Shown: piece after piece, positions 1-6,252 of the stretch
Position numbering within the stretch: position 1 is the first letter of the stretch
How the letters are laid out: each line of letters begins with the position of its first letter
Assembly: GCA_023301205.1 (NCBI GenBank)
Contig: JALZVC010000217.1
Location: 1-8,431 of the forward strand
Origin: Flavobacteriaceae bacterium
GTDB lineage: Bacteria; Bacteroidota; Bacteroidia; Flavobacteriales; Flavobacteriaceae
Reading direction: 5' to 3'
Length of the DNA stretch: 8,431 nt
Position numbers and translations under genes: made by a program
The notes under the pieces: model-generated
Seen by the model: the letters and a program-made list of their open reading frames with translations, nothing else
Database searches by the model: none
Told to the model about the DNA's origin: nothing

Positions 1-547
1 TTTTTGGTGCTTGTATTTCTAAATGAATAAGCGCAAAAACAGCATAATTAATCATATCTTGATAATTAGCATCTATCCCTTCACTTACTAGCGTTTTACC
101 TTGATTATCTTCTATCTGTTTTACACGCAGTAATTTTTGCAGTATCAAATCTGTCAAGCTACTCACGCGCATATCTCTCCAAGCCTCTCCATAATCATGA
201 TTTTTATCCATCATGAGCTGTTTAGTGATAGCTACTTTTGCATCATACAAAACAATGGACTCGTCCAAAGACAAGTCAGGTTGTTCTACCACTCCTTTTT
301 CTAGTTGTACCAGCGCCATTATACAGTAGTTGATCACACCAATAAATTCACTCTGCTGTCCTTCATCCACTTTCTGCTCCTTGTTTTGTTGTAATCCACG
401 TATACGTTGTGCCTTGATAAAAATCTGGTCTGTTAACGATGGTAATCTCAAAATACGCCAAGCACTCCCGTAGTCTTTCATCTTATTAATAAAAAGCGAC
501 CTACAGGTATTGATTACCTCATTATATTGTTTTGACGTATCTGCCAT
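1..547 (-). CDS. DUF1599 domain protein, two tandem domain copies (3' end outside window)
   Basis: The reading frame opens at ATG (complement of 545-547) and runs through 182 codons to the window edge without a stop, so the C-terminus is missing, probably by only a few residues. The protein starts MADTSKQYNEVI and holds two copies of one module. Copy 1 covers about residues 15-83 (DYGSAWR at 25-31, SLTDQI at 37-42, INY at 72-74). Copy 2 covers about 108-177 (DYGEAWR at 118-124, SLTDLI at 130-135, INY at 166-168). I recognise this as the Bacteroidota DUF1599 family, which to my knowledge is named 'nucleotide modification associated domain 1'; its biochemical activity is not established. It has no signal peptide or membrane segment, so it is probably cytosolic. 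It diverges from folP across 52 bases. Family assignment is firm; function is unknown. Confidence 0.88.
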   Translation of the reverse strand, partial: MADTSKQYNEVINTCRSLFINKMKDYGSAWRILRLPSLTDQIFIKAQRIRGLQQNKEQKVDEGQQSEFIGVINYCIMALVQLEKGVVEQPDLSLDESIVLYDAKVAITKQLMMDKNHDYGEAWRDMRVSSLTDLILQKLLRVKQIEDNQGKTLVSEGIDANYQDMINYAVFALIHLEIQAPK

Positions 548-599
548 AAGAGTTCTAAGAATTTGCGTAAATTTCGCTATAATTAATTAGAATTAAAAA
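548..599. promoter_or_regulatory. Divergent DUF1599/folP intergenic region with putative promoters
   Basis: These 52 bases separate two genes pointing away from each other, so they must hold or overlap both promoters unless one lies inside a neighbouring gene. On the plus strand the best matches to the Bacteroidota -7 element TAnnTTTG are TAAATTTC (568-575) and AGAATTTG (558-565), each with one mismatch. No TTG -33 element sits at the usual distance. No convincing minus-strand box is visible. The element assignments are weak; the location of the region is inferred from gene orientation. Confidence 0.35.
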
Positions 600-1433
600 T
601 TGCAGACTATCAATTGTAAAGGCACGCTCATTGATCTCACCACACCTCGTGTAATGGGCATCATTAACGTCACTCCAGATTCTTTCTACGACGGCGGAAA
701 AACCACTACTACTCCGGCTATTTTAGCGCAGGCTGAACAAATGCTTACTGAAGGTGCCACTTTTCTCGATGTTGGCGGTTACAGCTCAAGACCTAATGCC
801 ACGCACATATCAGAAGCAGAAGAAATGGAACGTGTTATCCCTGTTGTTTCTGAAATTTTAAAAACATTTCCCAAAGCGCTTTTATCCATCGATACCTTTA
901 GAAGCAAAGTAGCGCATAAGGCTATTGAAGCTGGGGCCTGTATGATTAATGATATCTCAAGCGGTGCTCTTGATGCCCAAATGCTAAAAACCGTAGCCTC
1001 CCTACAAGTACCTTACATTACGATGCACATGAAGGGAACACCACAAAATATGAACACTAAAGCGGAGTATGATTCTATAACAAAAGAAGTGATGTATTAT
1101 TTTACCCAGAAAATTTCTGAAGCAAGAAAATTAGGTATCAACGACATCATTATAGACCCTGGATTTGGATTTGCGAAAACGGCAGAACAAAGCTTTGAGC
1201 TCTTAAACCATTTAGAATTATTAAAGTCACTTGAAGTGCCTATTTTAGCAGGTTTATCAAGAAAATCTATGATTTACAAAACGCTTGACATTTCAGCAAA
1301 AGAAGCACTTAACGGGACTTCTGCGCTTCACACTGTAGCGTTGCAAAAAGGAGCCAATTTAGTACGTGTTCACGATGTAAAAGAAGCTATTGAATGTGTC
1401 GCCCTAGTAACAAAGCTAAAATCTGCAGACTAA
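600..1433 (+). CDS. folP: Dihydropteroate synthase (DHPS), TTG start
   Basis: DHPS condenses 6-hydroxymethyl-7,8-dihydropterin pyrophosphate with p-aminobenzoate to give dihydropteroate in cytosolic folate synthesis; it is the sulfonamide target. The 277-residue TIM barrel shows all family motifs: MGIINVTPDSF (19-29, Asn23), loop 2 GGYSSRP (59-65), SIDTF (96-100, Asp97), INDIS (116-120, Asn117), HMKGTPQNM (143-151), DPGFGF (186-191, Asp186), GLSRKSM (218-224, Lys222) and RVHDV (256-260). Loop 2 has YSSRP where the E. coli enzyme has ESTRP; I believe this is common in Bacteroidota. The start is TTG at 600: an in-frame TAA lies at 594-596, and the next ATG (Met19) would remove the first strand. 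cdaA follows after 44 bases on the same strand, suggesting an operon. Confidence 0.97.
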   Translation: MQTINCKGTLIDLTTPRVMGIINVTPDSFYDGGKTTTTPAILAQAEQMLTEGATFLDVGGYSSRPNATHISEAEEMERVIPVVSEILKTFPKALLSIDTFRSKVAHKAIEAGACMINDISSGALDAQMLKTVASLQVPYITMHMKGTPQNMNTKAEYDSITKEVMYYFTQKISEARKLGINDIIIDPGFGFAKTAEQSFELLNHLELLKSLEVPILAGLSRKSMIYKTLDISAKEALNGTSALHTVALQKGANLVRVHDVKEAIECVALVTKLKSAD

Positions 1434-1477
1434 TTGTAAAAATTAGTTATTTTTAACACAACTAAAACCACTACCAT

Positions 1478-2251
1478 TTGAACTTTCTTGATATTAGAAT
1501 AATCGACGTCATAGACATTTTTCTTGTCGCGATTCTATTATACTACATCTATAACCTGGTAAAGGGCACTGTGGCTATCAATATTTTTATTGGTATAGTA
1601 ATTGTATACGGTATTTGGCGCCTTACAGAAGTGCTCGAAATGCAACTACTCAGTAAAATTCTTGGTGGATTTCTAGGGGTCGGTATGTTCGCATTGATTG
1701 TGGTATTTCAGCAAGAGATCCGGAAATTTTTATTGATGTTAGGTTCAACCAATTTTTCATCCCGTAAACGAATTCTCAAAAAATTTAATCTTTTTAGCAG
1801 CGAAGAGGGCCCTACTACAAATGTTAGCGCTATTGTAAAAGCTTGCGAAAAAATGGGGAAACAAAAGACTGGTGCGCTCATTGTTATTAAAAGAAATAAT
1901 AGCCTTGATTTTGTTAAAGAAACCGGTGATGCAATGTATATGGAGGTAAACCAACCCATTATAGAATCTGTATTTTATAAAAACAGTCCGCTACACGATG
2001 GTGCGATGCTGGTAGAAGAAAATAAGATTACTGCCACGCGTGTAATTCTTCCTGTTTCTAATAATAGAAATATTCCTTTACGGTTTGGCTTACGTCACAG
2101 AGCAGCAGTAGGTGTGAGCGAAAAAACAGATGCTGTTTGCCTAGTTGTGTCTGAAGAAAACGGGCAAATCTCTTATGTCAAGGAAGGGAACTTCTCGCTT
2201 TTTGACAGTATTGACGAATTACAAGAAAATCTACTGGCAGACTTAAGCTAA
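1478..2251 (+). CDS. cdaA: Membrane diadenylate cyclase (c-di-AMP synthase), CdaA/DacA type, TTG start
   Basis: This enzyme joins two ATP molecules into c-di-AMP, a second messenger for osmolyte and cell-envelope control, at the inner face of the cytoplasmic membrane. Residues about 9-29, 33-51 and 60-80 are three predicted transmembrane helices. The DisA_N catalytic domain follows at about 115-235, with the DGA motif (174-176) and RHR motif (206-208, in RHRAAVG) that bind ATP and metal. The length of 257 residues is normal for CdaA. The start is TTG at 1478; an in-frame TAA at 1463-1465 rules out a longer form and no ATG lies before the first helix. It follows folP by 44 bases and is probably co-transcribed. 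In Firmicutes cdaA sits with cdaR and glmM; neither is here. Only one DAC domain is present, and all key residues are intact. Confidence 0.95.
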   Translation: MNFLDIRIIDVIDIFLVAILLYYIYNLVKGTVAINIFIGIVIVYGIWRLTEVLEMQLLSKILGGFLGVGMFALIVVFQQEIRKFLLMLGSTNFSSRKRILKKFNLFSSEEGPTTNVSAIVKACEKMGKQKTGALIVIKRNNSLDFVKETGDAMYMEVNQPIIESVFYKNSPLHDGAMLVEENKITATRVILPVSNNRNIPLRFGLRHRAAVGVSEKTDAVCLVVSEENGQISYVKEGNFSLFDSIDELQENLLADLS

Positions 2252-2310
2252 ACTATAGAGTTAATTACTGAAAGAGCAATAGAAGATGGAAAGACTACTA
2301 AAACTATCTT

Positions 2311-4071
2311 TTATATCGCCTCATCTACCATAAACTGGACTTCATAAAGATTACGATAATGTCCATTTTCTTTTTCAAGAAGCTCTTTATGGGTTCCCAT
2401 TTCTACAATTTTACCCGCTTCCATCACAATGATTTTATCTGCTTTTTTAATGGTGGCAAGCCTATGAGCGATAACAATAGAGGTTCTGCCTTGTGTTATT
2501 TTTTCTGTAGCAGTTTGTATCAACTCTTCACTATAACTGTCTACACTAGAAGTTGCCTCATCTAGTATTAAAATACTTGGTTTACTTACATAAGCTCTTA
2601 AAAAAGCAATAAGTTGGCGCTGTCCAGAAGATAGCATTGCGCCTCTCTCTTTCACATTATAATGATACCCACCTGGTAAAGTCTCAATAAATTTATCTAC
2701 ACCAATAGCTATGGCAGCCTCTTTCACTTCTGCTTCTGAAATAGTAGGGTCGTTAAGCGTTATATTATTGAAAATAGTATCTGCAAACAGGAACACATCT
2801 TGTAAGACGACAGCTATTTGGCTACGTAAAGAAGCCAATATATATTCATTTATTGATTTATCATCTACAGAAATGACACCACCATCAATCTCATAAAATC
2901 TATTTAATAAATTGATAATCGTAGATTTTCCAGCTCCCGTAGCCCCTACAATCGCAACAGTTTGACCCTGCTGGACAGAAAAAGAAATGTCTTTAATCAC
3001 TGGCTCATCTGGAATATACCCAAATTGTACAGCATTAAAATCTATCTTACCTTTTGCTTTATCTAGTGTCAATACACCTTTATCTTCAATGACAGCGTGC
3101 GTATCAAGAATGTCAAACACCCGATTTGCCGCAACCATTCCCATTTGTAGCGTATTGAATTTATCTGCTATTTGACGTAATGGCCTAAATAAGACTTGCG
3201 CAAACTCTACAAAGGCAGAAATAACACCTAAAGTTATTAAACCTCCTTCTGCATTTAAGCCTCCATACCAGACTACTAAACCAATTGCTACAGAACTTGA
3301 CATTTCGGCAATAGGAAAGAATATTGAATTATACCACACGGTCTTTATCCAAGCTTTTTTATGCTTTGCATTTATTTTTTCAAATTCTCTAAACTCTGTG
3401 TCTTGCCTATTAAAAATCTGTAAGATTTTCATTCCTGTAATCCGCTCTTGTACAAATGAATTTAAATTAGAAACCTGTAATCGTACTTCTTCAAAAGCAA
3501 CCTTCATAGCTCGCTGAAATAATCTTGTTGCTATTAGAAGGACAGGTAAAATCATAAAGACGATTAATGCCAATTTCCAACTCAAAAAAAGCATTACACC
3601 TGCAACAGCTATCATTTTAAGCAGGTCACTAATAATCATAAATAAACCTTGACTAAAAATGGCAGATATGGTCTCGAGATCGCTAACCGCTCTTGTGGTT
3701 AATCTTCCTACTGCGCTCGTGTCAAAATACTGCATTTTAAAACTGGTCATCGTTTTAAAAAGCTTCACCCTAATATCTTTAACCACTTGTTGTCCTAGCC
3801 AGTTTGCGTAGTAAATAAATGCATATTGAAATAGTACAGAAGCCACTAATATGCTAAGCATAATGACCACAAAAAACAGCAAGCCATCACCGTCTTTGCC
3901 AATTATAGATTGGTCTATGGCTAGTTTTAACACATAAGGCCGTATTGCAGATAGTGCAGCCATAACGATAGCTGCAAAACCTACGAAGTAGAAAATTAAA
4001 CGATAGGCATTTGCATACGCAAGAAGTCGTTTAAATAGTTTAAGATCAAATGCTTTTCCAGATTCTGCCAA
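2311..4071 (-). CDS. ABC exporter half-transporter (MsbA/MdlB-like), TTG start
   Basis: This 586-residue protein fuses an ABC_membrane domain (about 20-310, six predicted helices near 25-45, 65-88, 140-160, 162-183, 248-270 and 278-298) to a nucleotide-binding domain (about 342-575). It should dimerise in the cytoplasmic membrane and use ATP to export a hydrophobic substrate such as a lipid or drug; the substrate cannot be read from the sequence. NBD motifs are Walker A GATGAGKST (376-384), Q-loop Gln424, signature LSSGQRQ (480-486), Walker B LILDE with catalytic Glu505, D-loop SSVD (508-511) and switch His536. The signature has Ser for the first Gly of LSGGQ, a tolerated position in this group. 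The start is TTG at 4071, one base after the truA stop (complement of 4073-4075), so translation is probably coupled to truA. An in-frame TAA at 4084-4086 leaves no upstream start. Confidence 0.93.
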   Translation of the reverse strand: MAESGKAFDLKLFKRLLAYANAYRLIFYFVGFAAIVMAALSAIRPYVLKLAIDQSIIGKDGDGLLFFVVIMLSILVASVLFQYAFIYYANWLGQQVVKDIRVKLFKTMTSFKMQYFDTSAVGRLTTRAVSDLETISAIFSQGLFMIISDLLKMIAVAGVMLFLSWKLALIVFMILPVLLIATRLFQRAMKVAFEEVRLQVSNLNSFVQERITGMKILQIFNRQDTEFREFEKINAKHKKAWIKTVWYNSIFFPIAEMSSSVAIGLVVWYGGLNAEGGLITLGVISAFVEFAQVLFRPLRQIADKFNTLQMGMVAANRVFDILDTHAVIEDKGVLTLDKAKGKIDFNAVQFGYIPDEPVIKDISFSVQQGQTVAIVGATGAGKSTIINLLNRFYEIDGGVISVDDKSINEYILASLRSQIAVVLQDVFLFADTIFNNITLNDPTISEAEVKEAAIAIGVDKFIETLPGGYHYNVKERGAMLSSGQRQLIAFLRAYVSKPSILILDEATSSVDSYSEELIQTATEKITQGRTSIVIAHRLATIKKADKIIVMEAGKIVEMGTHKELLEKENGHYRNLYEVQFMVDEAI

Positions 4072-4072
4072 T

Positions 4073-4834
4073 CTATGTTGTTTTTATAGGTATCAAAGAT
4101 ACGGTTTCTGGATAGATTACTTTTGTTAAATACAAGCCGTGAGCCGGTGCAGAAGTACCCGCTTTGCTTCTATCTTTACCCTCAATAACGGTTTGAAAAT
4201 CTAGAATACTAATTTTTTTACTCCCTACATCTAGTAAAGTGCCTACTATAGCCCTCACCATATTTCGTAAAAATCGATCTGCAGAAATAGTAAAAACTAA
4301 TCGATTATTTTCTGCTACCCATTGGGCTTTTGTAATGGTACAATTAAAGGTTTTTACGTTTGTTTTTACCTTACTAAAAGCTTGAAAATCTGTATACGCT
4401 AGTAATGAAGCTGCTGCTTCATTCATTAAATCAATATTCGGAAAATTTTTAAGTTGATAGGCAGACTCAATTGAAAATGGATCTTTTACTGTGCAAATAT
4501 GATATTCATACTCCCTCGCAATTGCATGAAATCGTGTGTGCTCATCATCTTGAACTTTATAAATATTTAAGACACTAATATCGTTAGGTAAAAAAGAATT
4601 TGCCCTGTAAATAAAATTAGTTGTTTGTATTGCTGCTGAAACGTCAAAGTGAACATACATTTGTCTAGCGTGTACACCTGTATCTGTTCTCCCTGCACCC
4701 GTAGTGTTAATTTCTTGTTGCAAAATAGTCGTCAGAAAATATTCAATTTCTTGTTGCACGGTATTCTCATCGGGCTGTTTTTGCCAACCGCAATAATTTT
4801 TTCCGTTATATGCTATTTCTAAGAAATATCTCAA
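4073..4834 (-). CDS. truA: tRNA pseudouridine(38-40) synthase TruA, probable TTG start (GTG at 4849 possible)
   Basis: TruA converts uridines 38-40 in the anticodon arm of many tRNAs to pseudouridine, in the cytosol. From the TTG at 4834 the protein is 253 residues, within the family range. Motifs are MRYFLEIAYNG (1-11), YCGWQ (14-18), the catalytic loop GAGRTDTGVHA (46-56) with nucleophile Asp51, and the C-terminal FLRNMVRAIVG segment that closes the active site. An in-frame GTG at 4849 would add five residues (MQNIV). I prefer TTG because homologues typically begin at the RYF segment, and because a perfect TAATTTTG promoter box (complement of 4849-4856) overlaps the GTG, which would put the transcription start downstream of it. 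The ABC exporter gene follows after one base. Function is certain; the exact start is not. Confidence 0.94.
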   Translation of the reverse strand: MRYFLEIAYNGKNYCGWQKQPDENTVQQEIEYFLTTILQQEINTTGAGRTDTGVHARQMYVHFDVSAAIQTTNFIYRANSFLPNDISVLNIYKVQDDEHTRFHAIAREYEYHICTVKDPFSIESAYQLKNFPNIDLMNEAAASLLAYTDFQAFSKVKTNVKTFNCTITKAQWVAENNRLVFTISADRFLRNMVRAIVGTLLDVGSKKISILDFQTVIEGKDRSKAGTSAPAHGLYLTKVIYPETVSLIPIKTT

Positions 4835-4848
4835 AACTATGTTTTGCA

Positions 4849-4856
4849 CAAAATTA
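4849..4856 (-). promoter_or_regulatory. Putative -7 promoter box TAATTTTG for truA-ABC operon
   Basis: The complement reads TAATTTTG, an exact match to the Bacteroidota sigma-ABfr -7 consensus TAnnTTTG. Transcription would begin near 4841-4844, leaving a leader of about 8-10 bases before the TTG at 4834. No TTG -33 element lies 19-21 bases upstream. The match is seen directly; use as a promoter is inferred. Confidence 0.5.
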
Positions 4857-4979
4857 CAAAATGCTATGTCCTTATAAAGGTTTAGGTAGAAATATTAATT
4901 TCATTTAAGTGCTATAATTGAGAAGGCACAGCCCTTTAAATAATGTAATTTTACATCTCAATTAAACTATATTTCTCTC
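4857..4979. promoter_or_regulatory. Rest of divergent truA/phosphoesterase intergenic region
   Basis: This AT-rich stretch must carry the promoter of the phosphoesterase gene. On the plus strand the nearest matches to TAnnTTTG are TATAATTG (4913-4920), TAATTTTA (4946-4953) and TATATTTC (4968-4975), each one base off; none has a well-spaced -33 TTG. The second overlaps the palindrome listed separately. No small gene is visible here. Confidence 0.3.
4943..4956. repeat. 14-bp palindrome ATGTAA-TT-TTACAT upstream of phosphoesterase gene
   Basis: Perfect 6-base arms (4943-4948 and 4951-4956) are separated by two bases and lie 23 bases before the TTG start at 4980. The size and symmetry fit a dimeric repressor or activator site, and it overlaps a near-match to the -7 box. 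In AT-rich DNA such a palindrome can also occur by chance. Confidence 0.35.
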
Positions 4980-5471
4980 TTGAAAAAAATACTCCTACTT
5001 AGTGACACCCATAGCTACATAGATGATCGCATTTTAAAACATGTTAAAAATGCAGACGAGGTTTGGCACGCTGGTGATATTGGAGATTTAAAAGTAACAG
5101 ATGCTATAAAAAAACATAAGCCTTTAAGAGCTGTATATGGTAATATCGATGATGCAAAAGCGCGATTAGAGTTTCCGCTAGACAATCGTTTTATATGTGA
5201 AGGTGTTGATGTCTGGATGACACATATAGGCGGATACCCCGGTAAATACAATCAACGCGTACGAGAAGAAATTTATGCAAACCCACCCAAATTGTATATC
5301 ACAGGACATTCGCACATCTTAAAAGTAATGCAAGACAAAAAAAACGGATTACTACATATGAACCCTGGCGCAGCAGGCACTCATGGTTTTCATAATGTAA
5401 GAACGATGCTCCGGTTTACCCTAGATGGTGGAAAAATTGATAATCTTGAAGTGATTGAGTTTACTAGATAG
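4980..5471 (+). CDS. YfcE/MJ0936-type metallophosphoesterase, TTG start
   Basis: This 163-residue cytosolic protein belongs to the small calcineurin-like phosphoesterases, which use two divalent metals to hydrolyse phosphodiesters; the physiological substrate of this branch is not established. All five metal/phosphate motifs are present in order: DTH (Asp9, His11), GDIGD (Asp33), GNID (54-57, Asn55), His82 in THIGG, and GHSH (109-112). The NPGA element (about 132-135) after them is also typical. Length matches the family (about 165-185). The start is TTG at 4980, giving MKKILLLSDTH, the normal N-terminus. No ATG lies between the upstream in-frame TAA (4941-4943) and this codon. The gene is monocistronic: divergent from truA and convergent with DUF4293. 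Confidence 0.93.
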   Translation: MKKILLLSDTHSYIDDRILKHVKNADEVWHAGDIGDLKVTDAIKKHKPLRAVYGNIDDAKARLEFPLDNRFICEGVDVWMTHIGGYPGKYNQRVREEIYANPPKLYITGHSHILKVMQDKKNGLLHMNPGAAGTHGFHNVRTMLRFTLDGGKIDNLEVIEFTR

Positions 5472-5484
5472 TGGGGAGTAAAAG

Positions 5485-5525
5485 AAAAAAACAACTTATT
5501 CGTTTTTTTAGCTCTTTCTTTTTTA
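5485..5525 (+). terminator. Weak candidate terminator after phosphoesterase gene
   Basis: AAAAAAAC (5485-5492) and GTTTTTTT (5502-5509) form an 8-bp, almost all A-T stem around a 9-base loop, 13 bases after the stop codon, and a pyrimidine/T-rich stretch follows to 5524. The stem is weak, so termination here is uncertain. A second hairpin lies just downstream at 5529-5549. Confidence 0.35.
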
Positions 5526-5528
5526 ATC

Positions 5529-5549
5529 AGCAAAACGATTGGTTTTGTT
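5529..5549. repeat. Small inverted repeat in convergent intergenic region
   Basis: CAAAAC (5531-5536) and GTTTTG (5542-5547) flank the loop GATTG. A G-T and an A-T pair extend the stem outward to 8 bp. No T-run follows directly, so it is a hairpin of unclear role between the two convergent genes, perhaps stabilising the 3' end of the phosphoesterase mRNA. Confidence 0.35.
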
Positions 5550-5590
5550 CTCTCAACGAAGCGGTTTTAATGTCATACTATTTCAGAAAC

Positions 5591-5625
5591 AAAAAAAACC
5601 CTTCCAGATGGCATTCTGAAAGGGT
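5591..5625 (-). terminator. Intrinsic terminator of DUF4293 gene
   Basis: Arms 5598-5608 and 5615-5625 pair over 11 positions with one C-A mismatch around a six-base loop. On the minus strand the hairpin is followed directly by eight T (A run 5591-5598). It lies 28 bases beyond the DUF4293 stop codon, as expected for a Rho-independent terminator. Confidence 0.85.
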
Positions 5626-5652
5626 CCTGCACTAATAATACTAAGTAATAGT

Positions 5653-6060
5653 TTATCGTAAACGGTCCACAGATTTGACAAGGTCTTCATCCTTTTTGAT
5701 GGCTTTATTAGCCAACACTAAAAAAACGATAGAAATGATAGGAATCAACACCCCAATACCCTTCTCAGAAACCAAGGTTTCTCCAGATATGCTTAGTGCC
5801 CTGTAAACGAAAACTCCCAGTAATACAAAGTTTAATATGATTGATAAGCGGTTAAGCACAAACTGCAGCTGTCGCTTTTTAAAACTTAAAATTGATATTA
5901 TTATTAATGCCATAGACCCAAAAATTAAGCCAAAGACGAGCACTTCATCACGATCAACAATAATCGTATCTCCATCTTTTATTGCAGGAAACCATAAGTA
6001 TAATGCGCCCATTAATAAAATGGCGATTATCATATAAACAGTCTGGATGCGTTGTAACAT
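5653..6060 (-). CDS. DUF4293 small membrane protein
   Basis: From the ATG at 6060 the protein has 135 residues beginning MLQRIQTVYM, the typical start of DUF4293 proteins of Bacteroidota. Four hydrophobic segments (about 7-25, 40-60, 68-88 and 101-119) predict a small integral inner-membrane protein, with a short charged C-terminal tail ending VKSVDRLR that looks like the conserved end of the family. There is no catalytic motif and no known function. A TTG six bases upstream (6066) is in frame but unlikely, because homologues start at MLQRIQ. It is divergent from rho, an arrangement I believe recurs in flavobacteria, but nothing here shows a functional link. It has its own promoter box and terminator. 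Confidence 0.9.
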   Translation of the reverse strand: MLQRIQTVYMIIAILLMGALYLWFPAIKDGDTIIVDRDEVLVFGLIFGSMALIIISILSFKKRQLQFVLNRLSIILNFVLLGVFVYRALSISGETLVSEKGIGVLIPIISIVFLVLANKAIKKDEDLVKSVDRLR

Positions 6061-6079
6061 GAACAAATAATTATAAAAG

Positions 6080-6087
6080 CAAAAATA
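6080..6087 (-). promoter_or_regulatory. Putative -7 promoter box TATTTTTG for DUF4293
   Basis: The complement reads TATTTTTG, an exact match to TAnnTTTG, placed 19 bases before the ATG at 6060. That gives a leader of roughly 13 bases, similar to the spacing proposed for truA. No -33 TTG is visible at the usual distance. Confidence 0.5.
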
Positions 6088-6152
6088 ACGTTTCTTTAAT
6101 AGAATATAAATGCGAAATTTAAATTAATATTGTATTATTGCATTAACTTATC

Positions 6153-6190
6153 GTAACCACTTCAAATAAGGTTACTTAGTCTTCAAATAA
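6153..6190 (+). promoter_or_regulatory. Hairpin and direct repeat upstream of rho
   Basis: GTAACC (6153-6158) and GGTTAC (6170-6175) form a perfect 6-bp stem with an 11-base loop. CTTCAAATAA occurs twice, at 6160-6169 (inside that loop) and 6181-6190, with a 21-bp period, about two helical turns. Together they look like a protein-binding or leader-RNA element about 60-100 bases before the rho start. The repeats are seen directly; the regulatory role is inferred. No good TAnnTTTG box for rho is found on this strand (best: TATTATTG at 6133-6140 and TAATTTTC at 6188-6195). Confidence 0.4.
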
Positions 6191-6252
6191 TTTTCAAAAG
6201 AAATTCCGTCTCAGGAATCCTCCCTAATAACAATTCAATTTACACATTTTAG

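Noticed and set aside
654..656. ATG at Met19 as the folP start
   Set aside because: It would delete the first strand and the conserved N-terminal residues before MGIINVTPDSF.
1443..1465. TTAGTT/AACTAA inverted repeat between folP and cdaA as a terminator or attenuator
   Set aside because: The stem is 6 bp and nearly all A-T, no T run follows it, and such repeats are expected by chance in this AT-rich gap. folP-cdaA still look co-transcribed.
2252..2310. Terminator between cdaA and the ABC exporter gene
   Set aside because: I looked for a stem with a T tract on both strands of this 59-base convergent gap and found only short imperfect pairing around 2290-2312, too weak to call.
3585..4071. 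ABC exporter signature LSSGQ as evidence of a degenerate ATPase
   Set aside because: The second position of LSGGQ varies in active exporters, and the Walker A, Walker B, Glu505, D-loop and His536 residues are all intact.
6061..6066. TTG at 6066 as start of DUF4293
   Set aside because: It would add only Met-Phe before MLQRIQ, the usual start of the family. The ATG at 6060 is better supported.
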